Below are positions 51,474 through 60,914 of a DNA stretch of 64,000 nt, one piece after another (the stretch's first letter is position 1; each line of letters begins with the position of its first letter). The notes beneath the pieces are model-generated. The model was not told the DNA's origin. It saw only the letters and a list, made by a program, of their open reading frames with translations, and did not search any database. A program made the translations under genes and the position numbers. Origin of the DNA: Caryophanales bacterium UBA6259 (GTDB lineage: Bacteria; Bacillota; Bacilli; Tepidibacillales; Tepidibacillaceae); assembly GCA_002441135.1 (NCBI GenBank), contig DJVJ01000051.1, forward strand, positions 108,257 to 172,256. Reading direction: 5' to 3'.

Positions 51474-52133
51474 ATGCAAACGCAAGTTAATTACAATATA
51501 AATCCACATCTACAAAGGTCTAATAAGGGTGGAGTATATAGAAGATATTTTAAAAGAATACTAGATTTTACTTTGTCGCTTATTGCAATTATTGTGTTAT
51601 CACCTTTATTAGTATCAGTAGCAATTACAATAAGACTCGAATCAAAAGGACCAATTTTTTTCGCACAAGAAAGACCAGGAAAAGATAAAAAAATTTTTAA
51701 AGTTTATAAATTTAGAACAATGGTACAAGATGCTGTTAAGTATCAAAAAGTAGGAGTGGAGGTTATTGGAAGTGATAGTAGGATTACTTCTCTCGGCAAG
51801 TTTCTAAGACGATTTAAAATAGATGAACTTGCACAATTAATTAATATATTAAAAGGTGATATGTCAATTGTGGGCCCAAGACCTACTCTTCCTGAATATA
51901 TGGAGCAATACGAGGATTGGGAACTAAAAAGATTTAATGAAAGACCTGGCCTAACAGGATTAGCTCAAATAAACGGCAATATATATTTAGAACGTCAAGA
52001 AAAAAGCACTTTTGATGTTAGATATGTAGAGAATATTAGATTTATAATCGATCTTAAAATTGTAATAAAGACAGTCGGTATTGTTCTTTTTGGAGAAGAA
52101 AAATTTATTAATAAATCAGATATAAAAATGTGA
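51474..52133 (+). CDS. Initiating sugar-phosphate transferase (PF02397; EpsL/PglC-like)
   Basis: 219 residues. One N-terminal membrane-embedded helix (about 28-50) and the catalytic domain of monotopic phosphoglycosyl transferases: 'GPIFFAQERPGKDKKIFKVY', 'KFRTM', 'KIDELAQLINILKGDMSIVG' and 'RPGLTGLAQINGN'. It transfers the sugar phosphate to undecaprenyl phosphate to begin the repeat unit. Starts immediately after the aminotransferase stop. Confidence 0.92.
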   Translation: MQTQVNYNINPHLQRSNKGGVYRRYFKRILDFTLSLIAIIVLSPLLVSVAITIRLESKGPIFFAQERPGKDKKIFKVYKFRTMVQDAVKYQKVGVEVIGSDSRITSLGKFLRRFKIDELAQLINILKGDMSIVGPRPTLPEYMEQYEDWELKRFNERPGLTGLAQINGNIYLERQEKSTFDVRYVENIRFIIDLKIVIKTVGIVLFGEEKFINKSDIKM

Positions 52134-52149
52134 AAGGAGAATTGGAGGA

Positions 52150-53055
52150 ATGAAAAAGACAGTTTTTATTGGCTCAGTTCTCTCAAGTAAAGTTGCATTA
52201 GAAACCCTAATACAACAAAATATTGTAGTAGATATGGTATGTTCGTTGGATGAGAAAGTATCAGCTAATGTTTCTGATTATTATCCAATACATGAGGTAG
52301 CTGAGAAGTATAATATACCTTTCGTAAAATTCGAGAAAATAAATAGTGAAAATATAAATGACAAAATTAAGAGTATTGAACCAAATTTTATTTTTGTGAT
52401 AGGTCTATCTCAAATTATTTCACAAGAAATTCTTGATATGGCTAAAGATTATTGCATAGGATTTCATCCTACCTCCTTACCTAAGTTTAGAGGAAGGGCA
52501 GCTTTGCCTTGGCAGATTTTATTAGAAGTTGAAAATTCAAAGGTGTCATTATTTAAACTAGATCAGGGAATGGATACAGGAGATATCGTTTGTCAGTTTC
52601 CATACCAAATTGATTCAAAAGATTATGCAATGGATGTTTACACAAAGGTATGCGATGCAATGAGAAATGCACTTATTCAATGTATTCCAAAGATATATAG
52701 CGATTCAGTAGAATTTGTAAAACAAAACCATGCTGAAGCTACATACTTATTAGTTAGAAGGCCAGAGGATGGATTAATTAAGTGGGATTCATCAGGTAGA
52801 GAAATTGAAAAATTAATTAGAGCAACTAGCAGACCATACCCAGGGGCATATTCATTTTATAAAGGGGAAAAAGTTATATTCTGGAAGGTGCGTATAGAAG
52901 AAAATACAAAATATATTGGTATACCGGGGCAAATAGCATGGACTAGTAATAGAGGCGAAATCGCGATTATTACAAAAGATTCAATGCTAATAGTAACTGA
53001 ATATGAAACAAGCCCCACTGATACAAAATTTATAGTTGGACATAAGTTCAAGTAA
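52150..53055 (+). CDS. Sugar N-formyltransferase-like protein (Fmt/ArnA-N family)
   Basis: 301 residues. A formyl-THF-dependent transferase fold: 'CIGFHPTSLPKFRGRAALPW' holds the catalytic histidine and 'LDQGMDTGDIV' the catalytic aspartate. The usual asparagine of the Asn-His-Asp triad is replaced in the 'GFHPT' context, as seen in a subset of sugar formyltransferases. The C-terminal part (about 215-300) resembles the OB-fold of methionyl-tRNA formyltransferases. Being next to a deacetylase gene, it may formylate an amino sugar freed by that enzyme. Confidence 0.85.
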   Translation: MKKTVFIGSVLSSKVALETLIQQNIVVDMVCSLDEKVSANVSDYYPIHEVAEKYNIPFVKFEKINSENINDKIKSIEPNFIFVIGLSQIISQEILDMAKDYCIGFHPTSLPKFRGRAALPWQILLEVENSKVSLFKLDQGMDTGDIVCQFPYQIDSKDYAMDVYTKVCDAMRNALIQCIPKIYSDSVEFVKQNHAEATYLLVRRPEDGLIKWDSSGREIEKLIRATSRPYPGAYSFYKGEKVIFWKVRIEENTKYIGIPGQIAWTSNRGEIAIITKDSMLIVTEYETSPTDTKFIVGHKFK

Positions 53056-53070
53056 ATAGGCGGTGATAAT

Positions 53071-53736
53071 ATGAATGTATTAGTAGTAGCCCCCCATGCG
53101 GATGATGAAATATTAGGAGTAGGTGGCACTATTTCAAAATATGTAGAGGAAGGACATGATGTATATGTTTGTGTTGTAACTAGCGGACATGCGTCCATGT
53201 TTCCTGAAGAGGTATTAGATAAGCTACGAGATGAAGTAAAAGCATCTCATCGATATTTAGGTATTAAGGAAACATTATTCCTAGAATATCCTGCGGTTAT
53301 GCTTAGTGAAGTACCAAAACATGAACTAAACAAGAAGATTAATAATGTTATTGATGAAATAAAACCAGAAGTTGTATTTATACCACATTTTGGTGATATG
53401 CATTTAGACCATTTTATCGTTTCGCAATCTACAATGGTTGGTGTTCGGCCAATTAAAGAGCATAAAGTATTAGAAATATACTCATATGAGACGCTATCTG
53501 AAACTGAGTGGAATATTCCGCATGTCAGCAACTCGTTTGTACCTAATGTATATATAGATATTAGTGATTATTTAGATAAAAAGGTTAAAGCAATGAGTTA
53601 CTTTACTACTCAGCTCGTAGAGTTTCCACATCCTAGATCGTTAGAAGCTATTAAATCTTTAGCAAAATTACGAGGTTCTACAGTAGGTGTTAAGGCAGCG
53701 GAAGCTTTTTGTATGATAAGAAGGATTATTAAATAA
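53071..53736 (+). CDS. PIG-L/LmbE-family N-deacetylase
   Basis: 221 residues. Zinc site 'VVAPHADDEILGVGG' (His9, Asp11, Asp12) plus 'HFGDMHLDH' further on. Members remove acetyl groups from N-acetylated sugars. It lies 15 bases after the formyltransferase gene, which suggests a deacetylate-then-formylate modification of an N-acetyl sugar in the repeat unit. The substrate is unknown. Confidence 0.9.
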   Translation: MNVLVVAPHADDEILGVGGTISKYVEEGHDVYVCVVTSGHASMFPEEVLDKLRDEVKASHRYLGIKETLFLEYPAVMLSEVPKHELNKKINNVIDEIKPEVVFIPHFGDMHLDHFIVSQSTMVGVRPIKEHKVLEIYSYETLSETEWNIPHVSNSFVPNVYIDISDYLDKKVKAMSYFTTQLVEFPHPRSLEAIKSLAKLRGSTVGVKAAEAFCMIRRIIK

Positions 53737-53752
53737 GGCGGATGAATTAGGA

Positions 53753-54391
53753 ATGAAGGATATTGTAATTATTGGAGCAGGTGGTTTTGGAAGAGAAGTT
53801 GCATGGTTAATTGAAGATATCAACAAAGTCAGTAATGAATGGAATATTGTTGGGTTTGTGGATGATAATGAATCCATTCAAGGTCAAGAAATAAACGGAT
53901 ATAAAGTCGTAGGAAATGTTGAATGGCTAAAACATCAACAATTAAATGTTGTAAATGCCATTGGTGATCCAATAATTAAAAAGAAAGTATTAAAAAGGCT
54001 TGAAGATAGCAAAAATACTTATCCAGTTTTGATTCATCCTAGTGTTATTACCTCAGACAGAGTTAAAATTGGTGATGGATCAATTATATGTGCAGGTAAT
54101 ATTATAACAGTTAATATCGAAATTGGTAGACACGTCATAGTAAATTTGGACTGTACTATTGGACATGACGTGATATTAGGTAACTATACTACAGTTCTAC
54201 CTAGTGTAAATATTTCGGGATTAGTTAAAACAGAAGAATGTGTCAATATCGGTACTGGAACAGCATTAATTCAGGGTGTGAGCATTGGGGAAAACACAGT
54301 GATTGGTGCAGGTGCAGTTGTAGTTAAAGATTTACCAGCAAATTGTACAGCTGTTGGAGCGCCAGCCAAACCTATTAAATTTCACGAATAG
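53753..54391 (+). CDS. Sugar O/N-acetyltransferase, NeuD/PglD family, copy 1
   Basis: 212 residues. The N-terminal PglD Rossmann-like domain ('DIVIIGAGGFGREVAWLIED') is followed by left-handed parallel beta-helix hexapeptide repeats ('IGDGSIICAGNIITVNIEIG', 'VIGAGAVVVKDLPANCTAVG'). The catalytic-type His lies in 'CTIGHDVILG'. It could acetylate the 4-amino group of the sugar made by the aminotransferase. A second family member follows directly. Confidence 0.88.
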   Translation: MKDIVIIGAGGFGREVAWLIEDINKVSNEWNIVGFVDDNESIQGQEINGYKVVGNVEWLKHQQLNVVNAIGDPIIKKKVLKRLEDSKNTYPVLIHPSVITSDRVKIGDGSIICAGNIITVNIEIGRHVIVNLDCTIGHDVILGNYTTVLPSVNISGLVKTEECVNIGTGTALIQGVSIGENTVIGAGAVVVKDLPANCTAVGAPAKPIKFHE

Positions 54392-54435
54392 CATGGAGAA
54401 TGAAAAATGATAAAGTTATATGGGAAATTTTAACA

Positions 54436-55056
54436 ATGAAGAATAAACTGTTAATCATAGGTGCTAGTGGACATGGAAAAGTTATTGCTGATATAGCATT
54501 TAAATTAAATAAATGGGAAAGTATTGCTTTTCTTGATGACGATGAGACCATTAATTTATCAATGGGAATTAAAAATATTGGTAAAGTAAAGGATGTTATT
54601 AAATTTATAAATAGTTATGAGGTTTTTGTTGCGATTGGTGATAATGAAATTAGAGAAAAAGTGCAGATGAAGCTTGAACAAGTAAATGCAAGTATACCTA
54701 CATTAATTCATCCAAATGCTATTATTGGTAAACATGTTGATGTTGGAATTGGTACGGTAGTAATGGCTGGTGTAGTTATCAATAGTTGCACCAGAATTGG
54801 AAAAGGTTGCATTATAAATACTGGTGCAACGATAGATCATGACAATAAAATAGGAGATTATGTTCATATTTCGCCAGGAGCTCACTTAGCTGGTACAGTT
54901 ACAGTCGGACAAGGTTCTTGGTTAGGGATTGGTAGCATTGTAAGTAATAATATAAGTATAACAAGTAATTGTAAAATAGGTGCTGGTGCTGTTGTGATTA
55001 AGGATATAACTGAAACCGGAACTTATATAGGAGTTCCAGCGAGGAGGATATATTAG
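54436..55056 (+). CDS. Sugar O/N-acetyltransferase, NeuD/PglD family, copy 2 (EpsM-like)
   Basis: 206 residues from ATG 54436, the start that matches the family N-terminus ('KLLIIGASGHGKVIADIAF'). ATG 54400 has GGAG too close and adds unmatched residues. Hexapeptide repeats ('IGKGCIINTGATIDHDNKIG', 'GAGAVVIKDITETGTYIGVP') and the His of 'TIDHD' are present. Either copy could complete the UDP-diacetylbacillosamine pathway; the other may act on another amino sugar. Confidence 0.88.
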   Translation: MKNKLLIIGASGHGKVIADIAFKLNKWESIAFLDDDETINLSMGIKNIGKVKDVIKFINSYEVFVAIGDNEIREKVQMKLEQVNASIPTLIHPNAIIGKHVDVGIGTVVMAGVVINSCTRIGKGCIINTGATIDHDNKIGDYVHISPGAHLAGTVTVGQGSWLGIGSIVSNNISITSNCKIGAGAVVIKDITETGTYIGVPARRIY

Positions 55057-55057
55057 G

Positions 55058-56149
55058 GTGGCGAAGGTTCTCATTTTGGCAAACAACGATGTAGGATTAT
55101 ATAAATTTAGAAAAGAACTTATACAGGAGTTAGTTAAAAATTATGAAGTTTATATATCACTTCCTTATGGAGATTTTATACCTCAACTAGAAGAGTTGGG
55201 GTGTAAATTTATCGATACACCAATTAGTAGGCGTGGAACTAATCCACTAAAAGATTTTAAGTTATTAATGAACTATAGGGGTATTATTAAGAGAATTAGG
55301 CCAGATATAGTTTTAACGTATACCATAAAACCAAATGTCTATGGTGGTATTGCATGTACATTGGCCCAAGTTCCATATATTTCCAACATAACAGGTTTAG
55401 GTTCAGCAGTTGAAAATGGTGGATTATTACGAAAAATCTCTTTGCTTTTATATAAATTATCTTTACGCAATGCTAATTACGTCTTTTTTCAGAATAATGA
55501 AAATAAAAAACTTTTTGTTAAGAAAAAAATTGTAAATAATAATAATAAAGTTATACCTGGATCTGGCGTCAATCTTAGTAACTATCAATTGATGGATTAT
55601 CCAACTGATGGGATATTACACTTTCTTTTTATCGCTCGTGTGATGAAAGAAAAAGGAATTGATCAGTATCTAGATGCTGCAGAGTATATTAGGGAAAATT
55701 ATCCAAATACTGTTTTTCATATATTAGGTTACTGTGAAGAAAACTATCAAGATAAGTTAAAAGAAATGCAGAACAAGGGTATCATTCAATATCACGGTAT
55801 GCAAAACGATGTTATAGAATTCCATAAAATTTCTCATTGCACCATCCATCCTACATATTATCCGGAAGGTATGTCAAATGTATTGCTTGAAAGTGCAGCT
55901 TGTGGTAGACCAATCATAACAACAAATAGAAGTGGTTCTCGTGAAATAGTTAATGATGGCGTGAATGGCTTTATTGTACAACAGAAAAGTAGTGAAGATT
56001 TAATAGAGAAGATAGAACGTTTTATCAGATTAGACCATGAAAGTAAAAAAAATATGGGTTTGGCAGGACGAAAGAAAGTAGAAAAAGAATTTAGTAGAGA
56101 AATAGTAGTACAAGCTTATTTAGATGAGATTTATAAAATAACGAGGTGA
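55058..56149 (+). CDS. Family 4 glycosyltransferase (EpsD/PglA-like)
   Basis: 363 residues from GTG 55058, one base after the previous stop. GT-B fold: N-terminal 'ILANNDVGLYKFRKELIQEL' and 'TYTIKPNVYGGIACTL' resemble the GalNAc/GlcNAc transferases of bacillosamine-based glycans. The C-terminal donor-binding half shows 'YPEGMSNVLLESAACGRPII' with the E-x7-E pattern. Probably adds the second sugar to the lipid-linked acceptor. Confidence 0.9.
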   Translation: MAKVLILANNDVGLYKFRKELIQELVKNYEVYISLPYGDFIPQLEELGCKFIDTPISRRGTNPLKDFKLLMNYRGIIKRIRPDIVLTYTIKPNVYGGIACTLAQVPYISNITGLGSAVENGGLLRKISLLLYKLSLRNANYVFFQNNENKKLFVKKKIVNNNNKVIPGSGVNLSNYQLMDYPTDGILHFLFIARVMKEKGIDQYLDAAEYIRENYPNTVFHILGYCEENYQDKLKEMQNKGIIQYHGMQNDVIEFHKISHCTIHPTYYPEGMSNVLLESAACGRPIITTNRSGSREIVNDGVNGFIVQQKSSEDLIEKIERFIRLDHESKKNMGLAGRKKVEKEFSREIVVQAYLDEIYKITR

Positions 56150-56157
56150 AAACTAAA

Positions 56158-57060
56158 TTGGACTATAAAAAATTAATAAGAAATCAAAAAGTGAGGTTTA
56201 AGATTCTTGGGCTTCTCGATTTTGTATCTGATAAAATGATGCTTAAATTGCAGTATAGGATAAAAACCGGTAGAAAACTTAATTTAATTTCGCCTAAGAG
56301 GTATACAGAAAAATTACAATGGTATAAGTTGTTTTATAGAGACCCTCTAATGACTAAATGTTCTGATAAATTTGCAGTAAGAGAATATGTCGAAAGTAAA
56401 GGTTTGGGTGAAATACTAAATCCTTTATATGGAGTGTATGATGACATAGAGTCCATTAACTTTGAGGATTTACCGCAATCCTTTGCAATAAAGCATACAA
56501 ATGGTTCAGGAGCAAATCTATTCATTAATGATAAAACTAAAATGAATATAGAAGATATAAAAAGTACACTAAGAGAATGGATGTTTAAACGAAAAGTAAA
56601 TTATGGTAGAGAATGGTGTTACTATAATGTTCCATCAAGAATAATTATTGAAGAGCTAATTGAAAGGGATAAAAATAATGATATACCTGATTATAAATTC
56701 TTTTGTTTTAATGGGGAAGTGAAATATTTATATACTATGGTTGATTATGTAGATAATCATAAAATGGGAAAATGTAGCTTTTTTACCCCTGAATTTGAAA
56801 AATTACCGTATAGAAGATCAGAATATATGGCTATTGATAGAGATATTCCAAAACCTGATAACTTTGATGAAATGAAAAAGATTGCAAAGATTCTTTCAAA
56901 AGATTTTCCGCACGTAAGAGTAGATTTATATAATATAAAAGGTCGTATTATCTTCGGGGAATTGACATTTTATAATGCAAGTGGATATACAGTTTTTTAT
57001 CCAGATGAATTTGATTTCAAATTAGGTGAGTATTTTATATTGCCAGAAAAACTGCAATGA
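56158..57060 (+). CDS. TupA-like ATP-grasp protein (PF14305)
   Basis: 300 residues from TTG 56158 with GAGGTGA upstream; GTG 56146 overlaps that site and is less likely. 'SPKRYTEKLQWYKLFYRDPL', 'KCSDKFAVREYV', 'FAIKHTNGSGANLFIND' and 'EELIERDKNNDIPDYKFFCF' are typical of the TupA-like ATP-grasp family found in polysaccharide loci. TupA itself attaches glutamyl/glucuronyl units in teichuronopeptide synthesis. Here it may link an amino acid or other acid to the polysaccharide. Confidence 0.82.
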   Translation: MDYKKLIRNQKVRFKILGLLDFVSDKMMLKLQYRIKTGRKLNLISPKRYTEKLQWYKLFYRDPLMTKCSDKFAVREYVESKGLGEILNPLYGVYDDIESINFEDLPQSFAIKHTNGSGANLFINDKTKMNIEDIKSTLREWMFKRKVNYGREWCYYNVPSRIIIEELIERDKNNDIPDYKFFCFNGEVKYLYTMVDYVDNHKMGKCSFFTPEFEKLPYRRSEYMAIDRDIPKPDNFDEMKKIAKILSKDFPHVRVDLYNIKGRIIFGELTFYNASGYTVFYPDEFDFKLGEYFILPEKLQ

Positions 57061-57298
57061 TTATATTCTTTAATAGTTTGAGAATTAATTTGTCTTGAAT
57101 ATTTGAAATTGTACCCCAAAGTCTTTGGATTTAATTATTATTTTAAAGTGCCATATTTGTACTAAATCAAATGAAGTAGAAAATTTTTTAAAGAAACCTA
57201 TAGAAACTAATAAAAGGGTTAAAACTAAATAAACAATATTAGTAAAAATTAAATAAAATTATAGCTGAGAAGTATCAAATTAGAGAAAGAGGGTCCTT

Positions 57299-58270
57299 AT
57301 GGTTAAAGTTTCTGTAGCAATGACAACCTATAACGGGGAAGAATACCTAATTGATCAACTTAAATCTCTTTTGGAACAAAATAGAGAGCCTGATGAGGTT
57401 ATTATCTGTGACGATGGATCAATGGATAACACTATACTAATTATACAAGATTTTATCGAAGTCAATAAATTGCATTCAAAATGGAAATTAATTGTGAATA
57501 AAGTTAATAAAGGTTATACAAAAAATTTTTTAGACTGTGCTAGTATAACTACAGGTGATATAATTTTTTTCTGTGATCAAGATGATATATGGCATTCCGA
57601 TAAAATAGGTAGAATGACAGAGGAGTTTGAAAAACATAGAAAGATAAAAGCTATGAGTTGTACTATATCAGTTATCGATTCTCAAGGAAATCAACAAAAC
57701 ACTTTATTCAATAAACTACGTATGGGGAATGGAAAGTTAGAAAAAATAGACTTTTCAACTCAAGTAAGAAATAACATCAGTGTTGGATTAACACTCGCAT
57801 TAAGACGTGAAGTACTTAATTATTTAAAACCATTGATTCTTAAAAATAGTTTGCCATTTGACGTACCAGTTGGATTATTTACTTCTATTGATGGAGGTTA
57901 TTATATTTTAGGTAAACCTTTAGTATATAGACGTGTTCATGAAAATAATGTTTCTTCTCCAAACTATAGCCTCAAGTCTAGGCTATTAAACCTGGACAAA
58001 CACATAGAAGGAAGATTAAAACGTATTAAACTAATGAAAGTATGCCTTCATGAATTGCAATACAAAATGAACAATGAAGATAAATTAAATCTTAAAAAGA
58101 CAATATTAAGCTTGGAAAATTCTGTAGTAAACTTAAGAAAAAGAAATGTTTTGCCACTTATCTTGGATGTATTTTCTTTAAACCCTATGATAAATCGATT
58201 GGTATCTGTAACAAATCTTCTGTGTGCACTATTTGGTGATTATAGCAAATTAGAAACTAGTAGGAAATAG
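57299..58270 (+). CDS. Family 2 glycosyltransferase, copy 1
   Basis: 323 residues. GT-A fold: 'SVAMTTYNGEEYLIDQLKSL' at the N-terminus, 'ICDDGSMDNT' and the DxD-like 'FCDQDDIWH' motif. Resembles rhamnosyltransferase-type enzymes of O-antigen and capsule loci. AGAGGG lies before the ATG. The 238 bases upstream (57061-57298) and 274 downstream contain no gene I can support. From here on the DNA becomes notably AT-rich. Confidence 0.9.
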   Translation: MVKVSVAMTTYNGEEYLIDQLKSLLEQNREPDEVIICDDGSMDNTILIIQDFIEVNKLHSKWKLIVNKVNKGYTKNFLDCASITTGDIIFFCDQDDIWHSDKIGRMTEEFEKHRKIKAMSCTISVIDSQGNQQNTLFNKLRMGNGKLEKIDFSTQVRNNISVGLTLALRREVLNYLKPLILKNSLPFDVPVGLFTSIDGGYYILGKPLVYRRVHENNVSSPNYSLKSRLLNLDKHIEGRLKRIKLMKVCLHELQYKMNNEDKLNLKKTILSLENSVVNLRKRNVLPLILDVFSLNPMINRLVSVTNLLCALFGDYSKLETSRK

Positions 58271-58544
58271 ATGATTTATCAGCTCATATGGAAGATTATC
58301 TGTTTTACAGAAAAAGCTTATTCTTTATTAGTTTTACAAAAAGTTTACAGTTTTGATTATTCTGTATTATTACGGTTATTGATGATTTGAAGTTTTGTTG
58401 TTTTTATTATTAAAAAATATAAATTTTAAGTAAGGTATTTGGTCATATAGTATATTAATATGGATCAATATACAATGAATAGAACATTATTGAAGATTGG
58501 TAATAAAGACTGTATTCGTAAATTTAAGAGGAGAAAAAATCAAA

Positions 58545-59468
58545 ATGATTTCTATTATTTTAGCAACATATAATGGTGAAAAGTACTTAAAAGAGCAATT
58601 GAGGTCAATTGCTAACCAAACCATGAAACCAAATGAATTAATTATAGTTGATGATTGTTCATCAGATGGAACCATAAATATTATTGAAAATTTTAGAAAC
58701 ATAAATACTAATATTGATATAAAACTATTTAAAAATAGTAAGAATATAGGACCAGCAGGGTCTTTTGCAAAAGGGGTCTTAGAATCAACGGGAGATTTAA
58801 TGTTTTTTTGTGATCAAGATGATATTTGGTTTAATACAAAGATAGAAGAGGTTGTATCTATCTTTAATAATGATTCTAGAGTGAAAATTCTTTGTAGTGG
58901 ATATGACATATATGATGATTCTAATAAGAAGATTATTGAATTCTCGAAAAACACAAAAGAAATCTATAATGTACCAATAGAAAAGGTATTAGAAGGTAAT
59001 ATTTCTCCGGGTTGTACAATGGCAGTAAGAAGTAATTATAGGGAAAAAGGAATATTAATTAACAAAGAAATCTTTATCCATGATTGGTTTTTTACAGTTC
59101 TAGCGGCATTAGATAATGGTCTATATTATTATGATAAGCCCTTAATATATTATAGAATTCATAACAATAATACAATTGGTAAGAACTTATCCATATTACC
59201 TAAATATTCAAAGTCTCAAAGAGAGAAGTCGATTGTAAAGCATATTAGATTTTATAGTAAGATTAAAAGGTTACTTATTAAGAAAGAATTGAATGGTTCA
59301 CCGAAAATAATTAACTTATTAAATAATTTGATAATAAAAAATAAAATAAGGCTTGATTTTCTTAATGGAAATCTGGGGTATCTCTCGTATTTTAAAAAAG
59401 TTATTAATACAAAACCGATTAATGTCAAGTCTATAGTTGGAGATATTTTATATGCACATAGAAAATAA
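58545..59468 (+). CDS. Family 2 glycosyltransferase, copy 2
   Basis: 307 residues from ATG 58545 (AGAGGAG upstream). 'ISIILATYNGEKYLKEQLRS', 'VDDCSSDGT' and 'FFCDQDDIWFN' align with the preceding glycosyltransferase, of which it is a paralogue. C-terminal half predicted helical and basic, suggesting membrane association. It overlaps the polymerase gene by 17 bases. Confidence 0.9.
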   Translation: MISIILATYNGEKYLKEQLRSIANQTMKPNELIIVDDCSSDGTINIIENFRNINTNIDIKLFKNSKNIGPAGSFAKGVLESTGDLMFFCDQDDIWFNTKIEEVVSIFNNDSRVKILCSGYDIYDDSNKKIIEFSKNTKEIYNVPIEKVLEGNISPGCTMAVRSNYREKGILINKEIFIHDWFFTVLAALDNGLYYYDKPLIYYRIHNNNTIGKNLSILPKYSKSQREKSIVKHIRFYSKIKRLLIKKELNGSPKIINLLNNLIIKNKIRLDFLNGNLGYLSYFKKVINTKPINVKSIVGDILYAHRK

Positions 59469-60870
59469 TAAATATTTAAAATATAATCTAATAGGAATTT
59501 TAACTCTTATTGGGGTAGTTGGATATTTTTACTCTGACTATACTTCAAGCGGAGGAGGATATTATTACAATTTAGTATTTTTTATTATAGTAAGTGTATA
59601 TATTGCAATTTCGTTTCTTTTATTGCTGCTTAAATTTAAGTTGGATTTTTTAGGGTATTTAATAGTTTCACCTATTAGTGTTTTGTTTATTGATTATATC
59701 TTCGAAGGATATCAAATGTTCAATATATACCCACTAATACTATTTGTAGTTTTATTGTTCGTTAATCTTAATACTAGATTAAGTTATAATTCTATATTTA
59801 TTAATAATATAACGCCTATTTTTGTTGCGTATTTATGGTTACAATTATCAGTTCTATTATCTATCATTAAGTTTGGATTTGTTACAGATGTGTCACTTTA
59901 TTGGTTATTAATTATTTTTCCAATAATAGTATTCATTTTATCTTTGATATTATACTCATTCCAAAAAATCAATATCGATAAGCCCTATTTTATATCATAC
60001 GTCTATATTGTTTTTTTTCTAATAAATATTTTAATAATAGGACGATTTATTTATTTTGCATATATTTTTAATTCTAATTTACCTGAAATATTTAAACGTA
60101 TATTTGCCTTTCCAAGTATGTCAACTTCAAACTATACAATAGCAATACTAACTATTTTATTTATATATATATATGCAAATAAAGAATACGTTAATTTAAA
60201 GGTATTACGCTATTCTCAAATATTTTTCCTAATATCAGTACTTTTAAGTCAAAGCAGGGGAGGATTAATTGCGACTATTATTACTTTTACAATTATGTTC
60301 TTTAAGTCTACTATATCTAAAGTTATCACGAAAAATATCACTTTTAATAGAAGAAAATTTATAGGCATTAGTTTCATGCTAAGTATATCTACGTTATCAA
60401 TGTTAATGTTCTGGGATAATTTGTTTAATTTTATCTCAAATATAAACATTATTCAGAGGATAGAAAATTTATATAATGGATATGACCTAAATGCAATTTC
60501 AAGGGTTGGTTTTTGGAAAATGTATTTTTCAGATTTTAAAAACGGAAATTTTTTCGAAATATTATTTGGTAAAGGCATGTCTGGTTCTGTAAATCAAGTA
60601 ATTGTTCGTCCACATAATCTTTTTATATTGCTGTTAAACCAAGTTGGAGTTATTGGTGTTTTAATTTTTATTTTCGCTTGGATTAGAGTAGCGATGAGGT
60701 TAACTAAATTAACGTATGTTATTTTCTTTCTTTTTTTACAATCGTTTGTTGAACCTATTTTTATTACAGTTTGGACAGAAACATTACTTTTGATATTAAT
60801 ATTTATTGAATCACAATATATTAACAATAAGAAAAAGAAAGACTTAAAGATAAAAAAATTATTACAATAG
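59452..60870 (+). CDS. Polysaccharide polymerase Wzy-like membrane protein
   Basis: 472 residues from ATG 59452 with GGAGAT upstream. Twelve or so hydrophobic segments and a large external loop followed by 'RVGFWKMYFSDFKNGNFFEI' and 'VRPHNLFILLLNQVGVIG', the 'PHN' signature of O-antigen ligase/polymerase (Wzy_C-like). It joins repeat units on the outer face of the membrane. Strongly AT-rich codon usage like its neighbours, typical of specificity genes that move between strains. Confidence 0.82.
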   Translation: MHIENNKYLKYNLIGILTLIGVVGYFYSDYTSSGGGYYYNLVFFIIVSVYIAISFLLLLLKFKLDFLGYLIVSPISVLFIDYIFEGYQMFNIYPLILFVVLLFVNLNTRLSYNSIFINNITPIFVAYLWLQLSVLLSIIKFGFVTDVSLYWLLIIFPIIVFILSLILYSFQKINIDKPYFISYVYIVFFLINILIIGRFIYFAYIFNSNLPEIFKRIFAFPSMSTSNYTIAILTILFIYIYANKEYVNLKVLRYSQIFFLISVLLSQSRGGLIATIITFTIMFFKSTISKVITKNITFNRRKFIGISFMLSISTLSMLMFWDNLFNFISNINIIQRIENLYNGYDLNAISRVGFWKMYFSDFKNGNFFEILFGKGMSGSVNQVIVRPHNLFILLLNQVGVIGVLIFIFAWIRVAMRLTKLTYVIFFLFLQSFVEPIFITVWTETLLLILIFIESQYINNKKKKDLKIKKLLQ

Positions 60871-60914
60871 TTTCTGTTCTTCAAATTATTGAGTATATTA
60901 AGGATTGTGAACAA

